Below are positions 1 through 7,064 of a DNA stretch of 7,707 nt, piece by piece. The stretch comes from Synergistaceae bacterium. GTDB taxonomy: Bacteria > Synergistota > Synergistia > Synergistales > Aminobacteriaceae. The notes beneath the pieces are model-generated. The model was not told the DNA's origin, did no database searches, and worked only from the letters and a program-made list of their open reading frames with translations. The translations under genes and the position numbers were made by a program. The stretch lies in contig WRNQ01000069.1 in the NCBI GenBank assembly GCA_009776565.1, forward strand, positions 925-8,631. The letters are read 5' to 3'. The number at the start of each line of letters is the position of its first letter. The stretch's first letter is position 1.

Positions 1-2723
1 GCGGCTAATTCCAGACTATAAGCCCAGTCCGACATAAACTGGTTTCCAATGTTAGCGAAAACTGTTTTAAGACCATGTATTCTAACGGCGTAATCTCTCC
101 AATGACCTTTCTTGGCATATAATCTCAAAGCGTTTATTTCTTTTTCAGCGTTCATGCAAAACTGCCATAAAAGATCAATATACAGCTTTTTATTCCCGCT
201 CACAAGCGCAAGTCCGTCCGAGACGCTCAAATCCGGAATTCTTATCAATTCCTCCAATAGATTGTCCGATATAACGTCGTCCTCTACCGGCTCAACAATA
301 TTCATCTCTGACGCCTGCTCCGCGATTTTTTCTTTTGGCAGCCAGCGTATAAGAGCGCGGTTTAGGTCGCCGGTATTGATGGGCTTTAAGACGCAATCGT
401 TCATACCGCTATTGAAGAATAATTCCTTTGCGCCTGCAACAGCATTAGCGGATAACGCGATAATAGGCAGCTTTTTATAATAATCGTCATTCAGCATGCG
501 TATTATTTTCGTGGCTTCCACGCCGTCCATTTCCGGCATCATATAATCCATAAACACAAGATCGTATTTATTTGCCTTAATCATTTCAATGGCTTCAACC
601 CCGTTGCTGGCTGTCTGCGGAACTATCCCGTGCCTACCCAGCAAACCAATAATAACTGTAATATTACCGCTATTATCATCCACCGCCAGTACTTTTGTAT
701 CCGCTTTCGCGATAACCCGCTCCACACTACTCTCTTGCTCAACTTTTGTAATGTCGCCGCTTATAAGAGGCAAATAAAAAGTGAACTCCGAACCCTTGCC
801 ATACTCGCTCTTAAATCTAATTTGCCCATCCATCATATCGCACAGAAGTTTTACAATTGACAATCCCAAACCTGTGCCCGTAATGCCCCGGTTCTTTTGA
901 GAATCGAACTGCTCAAATTCTTCAAATATGCTTTGGAAGTTTTCTTCCATAATGCCTATCCCGCTATCTTCAACAGTAAAGGTTACGAATTCCTGGTCGT
1001 TCTCAACGGCTTTATTCACATTGAGACCAACAAAACCTTTCCGTGTATACTTCATAGCGTTTGAGAGAAGGTTAGAAATTATCTGGGTTATTCGTAGCTC
1101 GTCCCCATACAGAGTACGCGGCAAGTCCGGCGACAGGCTGCTTTTGAATATTAAATTTTTGGATTCCGCCAAAAATTTGTGCCTCGAGACCAATTGGTTG
1201 AATAACGTATTCAAATTAAAATGAATGTACAAAAGTTCAAGTTTACCGGCTTCAATTTTGTGAAAATCAAGAATGTCGTTTATAATCTGCAAAAGCACTG
1301 CGGATACATCTTTTATGTCTTTGATATAGCTTTTTTGAACGGCGTTTAAATTGTCGGTATGCATGAGCTCCAAAAGACCTATTATTGTATTCATCGGCGT
1401 GCGTATCTCATGGCTCATTGAGGCTAAAAACTGACTTTTTGCTTCGGAAGCAGCTTTTGCTTTTTCTTTTTGAATCTCCAAGGAACGGGATTGTGCAAGG
1501 CTTTCCTGAATTTTCTGTTCTTTAGCCTTCTCTTCCCTTAAATCGCGTGAGTAGGACAGTACACGACTCACACCTTTCCATGAAATTAGTAAAAGCGTGG
1601 TTTCCACCGGTAAAGGTTTAGCGTCAATCGTTTGGAACGTCCATTCAAACTTTATAGATTGGTTCTCTTCAAGATTTTGAAGATTCTGGAAGATTTCTAC
1701 GTATCCTTCAGAACTTTTTCGCCCGTCCGGCTGGTATTCCGGATAAAACATACTAAAATTCCTGATCAAATCTTCTTTATTAGGAACGCCAAATATTTTG
1801 AGCGCTACAGGATTACAGTCAATCACTTCGAAGTTCTCATCCCTCATAATACACATTAGCGGGCTGCTGTCAAACATTATTCTTAAACTCTCTTCAGCTT
1901 CCTTTGCCTCGTTTTCTTTGGCTTTTAACTCGGTTAAATCGTGAAAATAGGCAAATATTCTGTTTTCATACCGCCACGAAACACGGACGCCCATCGCTTC
2001 AACAGTTAATGGCGTACCATCTACTTTTTGCAATTGAATATTCGCTTGCGAATAGCCTTTTCTTAAGGTTTCGTTAACGAACGCCCGCCTTATATCCTCA
2101 GTTATCCTGCCGTTGGATTGATATTGGGGATGAGTGTCTAAAATCATCATATCAAAATTATCGGGAGGATCCCCGACATAGCCGAAAAAGGACAAAGCTT
2201 CATTATTGCAGTCGATTACGTTGCCTTTTTCGTCCCATATGAAGCAGGGCATTTGGGTTGCATGCAGCCTTTCTTTCATCCGAATGTCTTCTTCCATAAT
2301 GCGTTCGTCAGTTACATCCCGCATTATGAGAGCTATGCATTGAGCGTCGCCATCCTTACTCCTAACAAGCCTGTGCGATATCTCAAACAAACGTTTGCCT
2401 ATAGTTGGCCATACAATTTCATCATCTTCAGTGAAATCGCTTTCACCGGACAGAAGGCGTTTATACCTTTCGACACTGCGATCAAAATATGCCTTGTCAT
2501 CATAAATACCACGTATGTTTATCACTGACTTACCGATTATTTCGCCAATATCGTCAATCCCCAGCAACTCTAAGATATAATCGCTGCAGTAAAGTACATT
2601 GGCTTCCATGTCCAATAGCATGTAAATATTACGCGTGCTATCTATCATTAGCTTCATATACTCGTTGTTATCCTGTAGCACCTGACATTGGTTATTAACA
2701 CTTGTTATATCGTTTTCGGACAC
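1..2723 (-). CDS. Multi-PAS hybrid histidine kinase / receiver / Hpt protein, C-terminus beyond window
   Basis: The frame is open for 907 codons from a GTG at 2723 to the window edge. Visible order: three PAS-like domains (about residues 22-140, 152-268 and 278-398; the second and third share the pattern IDCN followed by a Tyr-Gln-x-[Asn/Asp]-Gly-Arg stretch), a coiled-coil linker about 396-430, HisKA with phosphorylatable His438 in SHEIRTPMN, HATPase with N-box Asn555, G1 DSGIG (586-590) and G2 GTGLGLS (616-622), a receiver with Asp682/Asp683, phosphoacceptor Asp726 in FMDYMMPEMDG, Ser758 and Lys780, and the start of an Hpt domain with candidate phosphohistidine His883 in RIHGLK. There is no signal peptide or membrane segment, so it is probably a cytoplasmic sensor passing phosphate His-Asp-His to an unseen response regulator. 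Signal and target are unknown. An upstream in-frame stop near 2760 leaves only GTG starts; 2723 has the Shine-Dalgarno sequence at the proper distance. Confidence 0.93.
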   Translation of the reverse strand, partial: MSENDITSVNNQCQVLQDNNEYMKLMIDSTRNIYMLLDMEANVLYCSDYILELLGIDDIGEIIGKSVINIRGIYDDKAYFDRSVERYKRLLSGESDFTEDDEIVWPTIGKRLFEISHRLVRSKDGDAQCIALIMRDVTDERIMEEDIRMKERLHATQMPCFIWDEKGNVIDCNNEALSFFGYVGDPPDNFDMMILDTHPQYQSNGRITEDIRRAFVNETLRKGYSQANIQLQKVDGTPLTVEAMGVRVSWRYENRIFAYFHDLTELKAKENEAKEAEESLRIMFDSSPLMCIMRDENFEVIDCNPVALKIFGVPNKEDLIRNFSMFYPEYQPDGRKSSEGYVEIFQNLQNLEENQSIKFEWTFQTIDAKPLPVETTLLLISWKGVSRVLSYSRDLREEKAKEQKIQESLAQSRSLEIQKEKAKAASEAKSQFLASMSHEIRTPMNTIIGLLELMHTDNLNAVQKSYIKDIKDVSAVLLQIINDILDFHKIEAGKLELLYIHFNLNTLFNQLVSRHKFLAESKNLIFKSSLSPDLPRTLYGDELRITQIISNLLSNAMKYTRKGFVGLNVNKAVENDQEFVTFTVEDSGIGIMEENFQSIFEEFEQFDSQKNRGITGTGLGLSIVKLLCDMMDGQIRFKSEYGKGSEFTFYLPLISGDITKVEQESSVERVIAKADTKVLAVDDNSGNITVIIGLLGRHGIVPQTASNGVEAIEMIKANKYDLVFMDYMMPEMDGVEATKIIRMLNDDYYKKLPIIALSANAVAGAKELFFNSGMNDCVLKPINTGDLNRALIRWLPKEKIAEQASEMNIVEPVEDDVISDNLLEELIRIPDLSVSDGLALVSGNKKLYIDLLWQFCMNAEKEINALRLYAKKGHWRDYAVRIHGLKTVFANIGNQFMSDWAYSLELA

Positions 2724-2729
2724 ATTATT

Positions 2730-2737
2730 CACCGCCT
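2730..2737 (-). promoter_or_regulatory. Ribosome binding site fixing the GTG start of the hybrid kinase
   Basis: On the minus strand AGGCGGTG lies six bases before the GTG at 2723, one base away from AGGAGGTG. A second in-frame GTG at 2732-2730 lies inside this site and has no such sequence upstream, so the 2723 start is preferred. Confidence 0.6.
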
Positions 2738-2773
2738 GTGAATTTGCTTTATTTAATTTTTAAATCGCGCGTT

Positions 2774-2803
2774 ACTATTCAAAACGAATTGATTGAGTAT
2801 CAA
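2774..2803 (-). promoter_or_regulatory. Candidate promoter for the hybrid kinase
   Basis: On the minus strand TTGATA (2798-2803, -35-like) and AATAGT (2774-2779, a 4/6 match to the -10 consensus) are 18 bases apart in the 180-base gap between recF and the kinase. The -35 lies in a near-palindrome, TTGAGTATCAA (2793-2803), and a second short inverted repeat (ATTC/GAAT, 2777-2789) overlaps the -10, so a regulator could bind here. The rest of the gap 2724-2903 shows no gene and no convincing terminator. The call rests on hexamer matching only. Confidence 0.3.
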
Positions 2804-2903
2804 ATCGCCTGACTAACCTAACTTTTTTTCGATATCTTTTCAGTTGATTGTATCGGATGTTTTCTGTTTTCGTTGAACTTTGTTCAGATATGGCATTAAC
2901 TGA

Positions 2904-4025
2904 CTATATAACAATTCCATCGCTAAGATGATAAACTTTGCTCCGCCAATTCGATATGGTATTCTCAGCGCTGGTTGCAAAGATTTGCCACCCCGTATTG
3001 TAAAGAGCATCCGCGACTATTTGCCTGCCTTCCTCGTCCAACTCGGAGAATATTTCGTCAAGAAGAAGTATAGGTTGGCGCTTTAGCCTTTGTTTCAGAA
3101 TATGCCCTGAAGCTAAAAGAAGAGAAACAACAGCTCTCTTCTTTTGACCGCGGCTCAGAACGTTTGCGGGAGATGTTTCGTTGGAATGTTTTTCTTTGTT
3201 CCCGTATACCGATATCAATATATCATCCCTATGAGGTCCCACAAAAGGCATTTTAGCCTTTAATTCTTTTTCCGAATATAATTCCAACCTTTCTGTAAAC
3301 TCATTTTTCGTTATGCGCGGCGCGGGCCCGCAACCTTCTTCATTTTCCGCCCCGCCTCCGGGCTTAAGTTTTATCCTGAGAGGAAAAGGCGACAGCTTTG
3401 AGGCGCCTTCAATTGCTAAATGCTCGTTAAACATTTTGACGGCGGATAATCTTACTGACCAAATCCATGAACCTATGGACGACATCAGATTTGACGTGAT
3501 ATCGGGAGATTTACCTATCCTGAGAAGTTTTATCCTGTGCCTGACGAGCCTTTTATAATCCGAAAGACGTTTTGCATATGGAATTGAAAGCATTGTGCAT
3601 AGCTTATCTATAAAAGCTCTTCTTGTCGCCGGAGTTCCATCAATAATATTCATATCACCCGGAAGAAAACATAACGCGGGTACATAAGTTCTTAGTTCAG
3701 ATAAGCTTACTCTTTCTTTGTTTACCTTGACGGAAATCCTTGAAGAAATAGATATTTCGGTGTAAACTTGCTCTTCTCCCATAGCTTCACAGGTAATCTC
3801 AATATTACCGGTTTTCCCTTCGATTTCTCTTTTATCCCATGTACGGAGTTCTGCAACACTTGCGTTATGGAACGACCCCCATCCACAAGCTAAATTAATC
3901 GCTTCGAGCATATTTGTTTTCCCGGATCCATTTCTTCCTGTTAAAAGATTAAGCCCAAAACACCAATCCAGGCGACGGGTCTTTATATTCCTGAAGTTGC
4001 TTAAATATATCCTGGAAATCTGCAT
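2904..4025 (-). CDS. recF: DNA replication and repair protein RecF
   Basis: RecF is an SMC-like ATPase that binds gapped DNA and, with RecO and RecR in known systems, helps load RecA at stalled forks. The 373-residue length is normal. Visible motifs: an N-terminal strand ending in the family hallmark LSNFRNI (8-14), Walker A GRNGSGKT (30-37), the RecF-specific GPHRDD (263-268), ABC signature LSRGQ (290-294), Walker B ILLLDE (319-324) and D-loop ELD (328-330). The ATG at 4025 gives the typical RecF N-terminus, although its Shine-Dalgarno sequence is poor (only an A-rich stretch with AAAGAAA). It follows dnaN by 70 bases with no clear terminator, so the two are probably cotranscribed. After Walker A the usual RSHR-type segment is replaced by a GWGSFHNA stretch (48-55), unlike the RecF proteins I know best. 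The yaaA gene often found between dnaN and recF is absent. Confidence 0.96.
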   Translation of the reverse strand: MQISRIYLSNFRNIKTRRLDWCFGLNLLTGRNGSGKTNMLEAINLACGWGSFHNASVAELRTWDKREIEGKTGNIEITCEAMGEEQVYTEISISSRISVKVNKERVSLSELRTYVPALCFLPGDMNIIDGTPATRRAFIDKLCTMLSIPYAKRLSDYKRLVRHRIKLLRIGKSPDITSNLMSSIGSWIWSVRLSAVKMFNEHLAIEGASKLSPFPLRIKLKPGGGAENEEGCGPAPRITKNEFTERLELYSEKELKAKMPFVGPHRDDILISVYGNKEKHSNETSPANVLSRGQKKRAVVSLLLASGHILKQRLKRQPILLLDEIFSELDEEGRQIVADALYNTGWQIFATSAENTISNWRSKVYHLSDGIVI

Positions 4026-4095
4026 TAGTCTGTAATTTTATTTCTTTTACTTTTACAATGAAAACCAAGTTACTGCCTTGTTTTTAATAATATCA

Positions 4096-5286
4096 TCAAT
4101 CCAGATTGAACTCCTCGGGCGTACTGCTATCCTCAAAATCTTCTGCTCCTTCAGATTCATCTATCTTATCCTCTTCGGATATCTTAACCGGCATGGTCAT
4201 ATAAAGGTAATTATCACGGTTTGGAGCTGTTATCGTCACCTGCCCGCTGCTTCCGTCAAAGCTAAGTTGAATATCAGAATCCCTGAACGCTTTTAAACCA
4301 TCCTGAAGATATGAGAGATTGAACCCAACAGTAAGCGGTTCACCGGTTATATTTGCTTCCACTAACTCCAAGCCTGTTCCAACATTTGGAGATTTTCCGG
4401 AAAGTCTGAGCAAACCGCTTGGCGAAAGTTTCATCACCACAACGCGAGTAAATTCCCGGACAACTACGTCGATGCGATCAAGAGCGCTTACGAGATTATT
4501 CCTATCAGTCACCATGTTCGTGGTCTTTTTTGGGTTTAAAATTTTATTGTAATTCGGGAAACTTGCTTCAATACGTCTTATTGAAAATTCAATGTCTCCC
4601 ATACGGAACCACGAAACCGAACCGTCAGTTAATACAGTTACTTTCACATCGGAAATTACGCTTGAAAGCAAACGTTGAAGCTCTTTTACTGATAATATAG
4701 GCAAAAGCATATCGGAGTCCGAAACACAGATACATTCCGCTTTTGATAAAGCTAATCTATGTGAATCCGTTGATACAACACTTAAAGTATTTTCCGTAAC
4801 GTGAAAGAAACATGTTCCCAAATACGTTGGAAAACTATCTCCCTGACTGCTTGCAACTATTCCTTCTTCAATGGATCTTAAAAACTCTCCCGCTGGTATC
4901 TCACAAAAAACAGAAGCTGATTCCGACATAGGAATTTTAGGAAAATCGCTGACAGCCCAAGTTACAAACCGAGTCTTATTTTTACCGGCTACAAGCAGCC
5001 CTTTTTCATTCTTAATGTCAATGGAGAACTCCTCAACTGGTATCTTTTTAAAAAGTTCACCTAGCAACTTTGCCGGAAGAATTACGGCGCCTGTCTCATC
5101 AGCGCTCACACCATGAGGTATACAGCGAATCGAAGTTTTTAAGTCAGTAGCTTCAAGAGTAATATTTTCCTCAGATATAGTACAAAGCACTCCACCGAGC
5201 GAGCTGATAGTATTCTTTGTACTGGTAACACGTTCTGCGAACTGCCACCATCTATTAAATTCTGTTTTTTGAACTCGGAGCTTCAT
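4096..5286 (-). CDS. dnaN: DNA polymerase III beta subunit (sliding clamp) with acidic C-terminal tail
   Basis: This is the ring-shaped processivity clamp that holds DNA polymerase III and many repair proteins on DNA. The three clamp folds can be followed: domain 1 about 1-125 (TDLKTSIRC at 47-55), domain 2 about 126-250 (VSTDSHRLALS at 171-181) and domain 3 about 251-369, ending in YLYMTMPVKI, the usual family C-terminus. The protein then runs 27 residues further (370-396), of which 13 are Asp or Glu and one is Lys; total length is 396 against roughly 360-380 in most relatives. The ATG at 5286 has a strong AGGAGGA site (5293-5299) six bases upstream. It lies 219 bases downstream of dnaA across an origin-like spacer and 70 bases upstream of recF. 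A tail after the clamp's last strand is unusual, but the frame is clean and I see no sign of a frameshift. Confidence 0.96.
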   Translation of the reverse strand: MKLRVQKTEFNRWWQFAERVTSTKNTISSLGGVLCTISEENITLEATDLKTSIRCIPHGVSADETGAVILPAKLLGELFKKIPVEEFSIDIKNEKGLLVAGKNKTRFVTWAVSDFPKIPMSESASVFCEIPAGEFLRSIEEGIVASSQGDSFPTYLGTCFFHVTENTLSVVSTDSHRLALSKAECICVSDSDMLLPILSVKELQRLLSSVISDVKVTVLTDGSVSWFRMGDIEFSIRRIEASFPNYNKILNPKKTTNMVTDRNNLVSALDRIDVVVREFTRVVVMKLSPSGLLRLSGKSPNVGTGLELVEANITGEPLTVGFNLSYLQDGLKAFRDSDIQLSFDGSSGQVTITAPNRDNYLYMTMPVKISEEDKIDESEGAEDFEDSSTPEEFNLD

Positions 5287-5300
5287 AGTTTTTCCTCCTG

Positions 5301-5328
5301 GTCTTTGTTATTATTATCATATATTAAA
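5301..5328. other. AT-rich tract, likely DNA unwinding element
   Basis: This 28-base stretch is almost entirely A and T, with repeated TTA units, and adjoins the DnaA-trios on the side away from the DnaA boxes. That is where strand opening starts in the B. subtilis origin model. It ends just before the dnaN ribosome binding site. The role is inferred from composition and position. Confidence 0.6.
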
Positions 5329-5346
5329 TAGTAATAGAAGTAATAG
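5329..5346 (+). other. DnaA-trio array of the origin unwinding system
   Basis: The plus strand reads TAG TAA TAG AAG TAA TAG, six consecutive triplets fitting [T/A]-A-[G/A]. Read 3' to 5' this is GAT AAT GAA GAT AAT GAT, the DnaA-trio motif on which DnaA forms a filament on single-stranded DNA. A GC-rich patch (5346-5352) and a near-consensus DnaA box (5359-5367) lie on one side and the AT-rich tract on the other, as in the basal unwinding system described for B. subtilis. The spacing to the box, 12 bases, is somewhat longer than I would expect. Confidence 0.75.
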
Positions 5347-5358
5347 GCTGGTGTAAAT

Positions 5359-5367
5359 TGTGTATAA
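5359..5367 (-). promoter_or_regulatory. DnaA box next to the DnaA-trios (one mismatch)
   Basis: The minus strand reads TTATACACA, one base from the consensus TTATCCACA. It is the box nearest the trios and the natural anchor for a DnaA filament entering the unwinding region. Confidence 0.6.
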
Positions 5368-5378
5368 CCCATAAAATC

Positions 5379-5384
5379 ATTATA
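5379..5384 (-). promoter_or_regulatory. Candidate -10 element for dnaN
   Basis: A perfect TATAAT is present on the minus strand about 93 bases before the dnaN start, but no good -35 lies 16-18 bases upstream. If used, transcription would begin close to the DnaA box at 5359-5367 and cross the trios, coupling dnaN expression to origin state. Weak, because the region is AT-rich and such matches arise by chance. Confidence 0.28.
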
Positions 5385-5474
5385 TTTATTGAACTTGATT
5401 GTTTTGTGTCGATGCGAATAGAATGCGAAAATGTTTTCACAAAACCACTAAAATTAATTTTATTTTATAATCTG

Positions 5475-5483
5475 TGTGGACAA
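5475..5483 (-). promoter_or_regulatory. DnaA box in the dnaA-dnaN spacer (one mismatch)
   Basis: The minus strand reads TTGTCCACA, one transition from TTATCCACA. It lies 22 bases past the dnaA stop codon, in the same orientation as the boxes at 5359-5367 and 5525-5533. Confidence 0.6.
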
Positions 5484-5505
5484 CTCACAATAAAATATTG
5501 ACGTT

Positions 5506-6849
5506 TCATATTTTTATTATTATGTTATCCACAATTCTTTTCACGTTTTCATTATCCCCTAGAAGACGCTCAATTTTTTTTCTTGAGTGCATAACCGTTG
5601 TATGATCTTTCTTGTTAAATGCAACACCTATTTGATGAAGACTGGCTTTTGTATATTCGCAACATAAGAACATCGCAATCTGCCTTGCGAAAGCAACATC
5701 TGCAGTTCTCTTTGAGCTTGTGAGGTCATCAATAGACATTTGCAATTCTTCCGCTACAGATTTTTGTATTTTTTCTATAGTTGTTGGTGTCTTTATGTCG
5801 GAGCGCAAAATATCTTTTAACCACAATGAAGCGTTTTCTACGGAAACAGGCTCGCCTGAGAGTTCAGAGGAAGCTATTAATTTATTAAGAGCTCCTTCGA
5901 GTTCCCTTATATTACTTGGCATTCTTTGAGCAAGAAAGTCCAACATTTCATTATTAAGAACATAATTTCTTATTTGAGCTTTTTGTTGAAGTATTGCTAT
6001 CCTCATTTCAAGATCCGGCGGTTGGATATCAGTTACAAGACCCCATTCAAAACGGCTTATAAGTCTTTCTTCTATGTTCCGGAGTTCCTTCGGCGGCCTG
6101 TCCGAACATATTACAACTTGCCTGTTTGCTTCCCGAAGGCTGTTGAATGTATGGAAAAATTCTTCCTGGCTTCCGTCTTTTCCTCCAAGGAATTGAATAT
6201 CATCTATAAGCAAAATATCGGCGCTGCGATACCTGTTTTTAAAACTTTGGATTTTCCCGCTTCGTATCGACGATATAAACTCATTTATAAACTGCTCTGA
6301 ACTTGCATATGTAACTGTGAGAGTGTTTCTTTTTTCTAACGCATAGTGGCATATTGCGTGCATGAGATGCGTTTTACCAAGACCGGGACCGCCCCATATA
6401 AAAAGCGGATTATAAGCTTCTCCCGGAGTTTCTGCTACAGCCAGACTTGCTGCATTTGCAAGACGATTAGATTTTCCAACTATAAATGTTTTAAAAACGT
6501 AAGCCGGATTTAAATTAGAGTTTGAACGTGTTTTTGAAGAAACCGACTCTTGAGCCCTTTTTACCCAACCTTCGTTTTTTTCGTCAGGTTTTATATCTCC
6601 ATTCACTTTTAATATAACGCCGGAGACTTTACCCACAAATTTTGCAGCCTTATTCAACATATCAATAAAGCGATTGGTAATACGCTCTTTTGCGAATACA
6701 TTCGGAACGTCAAGAACAAGCAGTCCATCTTCGATAAGAATTGGAGTACAGGTTTTAAGCCACGGTTCTTCTTTAGCATCAGATAAATCAAATTCATTTG
6801 AAGCTGCGTCTAGTATTTCAAGCCAGACATCATTTACATTATTTTCCAA
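5506..6849 (-). CDS. dnaA: Chromosomal replication initiator protein DnaA
   Basis: DnaA binds DnaA boxes, assembles in the ATP form and melts the origin. The 447 residues show all four parts: interaction domain I (about 1-82), a short linker II (about 83-112), AAA+ domain III and DNA-binding domain IV (about 350-447). Visible motifs: Walker A GGPGLGKTH (153-161), Walker B LLIDDIQF (213-220), sensor I VICSDRPP (246-253), arginine finger Arg266 in LISRFEWGL, sensor II Arg315 in NIRELEGAL, and the signature DHTTVMHS (415-422). The segment before it reads FNKKDH where FGGRDH is typical, and the last residue is Ser rather than Ala. The start is TTG at 6849: an in-frame stop lies just upstream, the next internal Met is deep inside domain I, and AGAGGTG (6860-6866) precedes it by ten bases. 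It is probably autoregulated through DnaA boxes at its promoter. Confidence 0.97.
   Translation of the reverse strand: MENNVNDVWLEILDAASNEFDLSDAKEEPWLKTCTPILIEDGLLVLDVPNVFAKERITNRFIDMLNKAAKFVGKVSGVILKVNGDIKPDEKNEGWVKRAQESVSSKTRSNSNLNPAYVFKTFIVGKSNRLANAASLAVAETPGEAYNPLFIWGGPGLGKTHLMHAICHYALEKRNTLTVTYASSEQFINEFISSIRSGKIQSFKNRYRSADILLIDDIQFLGGKDGSQEEFFHTFNSLREANRQVVICSDRPPKELRNIEERLISRFEWGLVTDIQPPDLEMRIAILQQKAQIRNYVLNNEMLDFLAQRMPSNIRELEGALNKLIASSELSGEPVSVENASLWLKDILRSDIKTPTTIEKIQKSVAEELQMSIDDLTSSKRTADVAFARQIAMFLCCEYTKASLHQIGVAFNKKDHTTVMHSRKKIERLLGDNENVKRIVDNIIIKI
5525..5533 (+). promoter_or_regulatory. Perfect DnaA box inside the 3' end of dnaA
   Basis: The plus strand reads TTATCCACA exactly. 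It overlaps the codons for Val-Asp-Asn near the DnaA C-terminus, eight codons or so before the stop. With 5475-5483 and 5359-5367 it forms the dnaN-side box group. As written the consensus is on the plus strand here, whereas the two spacer boxes have it on the minus strand. Confidence 0.65.
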
Positions 6850-6873
6850 ACTAAATTTTCACCTCTAAAAAAG

Positions 6874-6958
6874 TTATCCACATTATATAACGAGATTTAA
6901 TGCTTAGTAACAAAACTTATCCACTTGTCCACATGTCAAACAATAAAATTGTGGATAA
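6874..6958. other. dnaA-upstream origin cluster of four DnaA boxes
   Basis: Four sites lie within 85 bases: TTATCCACA at 6874-6882 (perfect, plus), TTATCCACT at 6917-6925 (one mismatch, plus), TTGTCCACA at 6925-6933 (one mismatch, plus, sharing one base with the previous site) and TTATCCACA at 6950-6958 (perfect, minus). Together with the dnaN-side group this gives boxes on both sides of dnaA, the bipartite origin plan known in B. subtilis. I count 23 G+C in the 80 bases 6881-6960, so the surroundings are AT-rich. I see no DnaA-trios here, so this half may serve as a binding platform and for dnaA autoregulation. Confidence 0.85.
6882..6910 (-). promoter_or_regulatory. Likely dnaA promoter, overlapped by a DnaA box
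   Basis: On the minus strand a perfect TATAAT (6882-6887) follows a weak -35, TTACTA (6905-6910), by 17 bases. Transcription would start near 6875, inside the perfect DnaA box at 6874-6882, leaving a leader of about 26 bases with the AGAGGTG site. The overlap of box and start point suggests direct repression of dnaA by DnaA, as known in other bacteria. A TTGACA at 6934-6939 on the same strand has no -10 at a normal distance. Confidence 0.5.
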
Positions 6959-7003
6959 CTAACCCAAATACTGACGCTCTCACACATTCCCCCGATGGCT
7001 GAC

Positions 7004-7038
7004 CCGCTCTGATCCCCCGCTCCGGCGGCGTAGAGCGG
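7004..7038. repeat. Nested inverted repeat
   Basis: CCGCTCT (7004-7010) pairs with AGAGCGG (7032-7038). Inside it CCGC (7017-7020) pairs with GCGG (7025-7028) around the loop TCCG. The two stems stack with an internal loop of six and three bases. AGAGCG could also pair with the earlier CGCTCT at 6975-6980, so two alternative folds are possible. Confidence 0.55.
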
Positions 7039-7064
7039 CTAATCCCCTGGATAAATTTTGCTGA

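Noticed and set aside
112..2698. Plus-strand open frames opposite the kinase (for example 112-480, 928-1224, 2253-2528)
   Set aside because: They lie opposite a continuous 907-codon minus-strand frame with clear domains, lack ribosome binding sites and show no recognisable motifs.
2874..2886. Inverted repeat TGAAC/GTTCA just after recF as a terminator
   Set aside because: Five base pairs with a three-base loop and no T-tract on either strand.
4061..4085. Hairpin-like sequence with A/T flanks between dnaN and recF, possible bidirectional terminator
   Set aside because: The core stem is only four base pairs with a mismatch before the A-T arm; too weak to call. It might slightly reduce read-through into recF.
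3313..6300. Plus-strand frames opposite recF, dnaN and dnaA, including a 124-codon one at 5926-6300
   Set aside because: All overlap well-identified conserved genes on the minus strand and have no family features of their own.
6934..6939. TTGACA on the minus strand as the dnaA -35
   Set aside because: The sequence 16-18 bases downstream (GTTTTG region) does not resemble a -10; the TATAAT at 6882-6887 is too far.
7046..7054. Extra DnaA boxes at 7046-7054 and 7140-7148
   Set aside because: Each matches only seven of nine bases of TTATCCACA and lies outside the box clusters.
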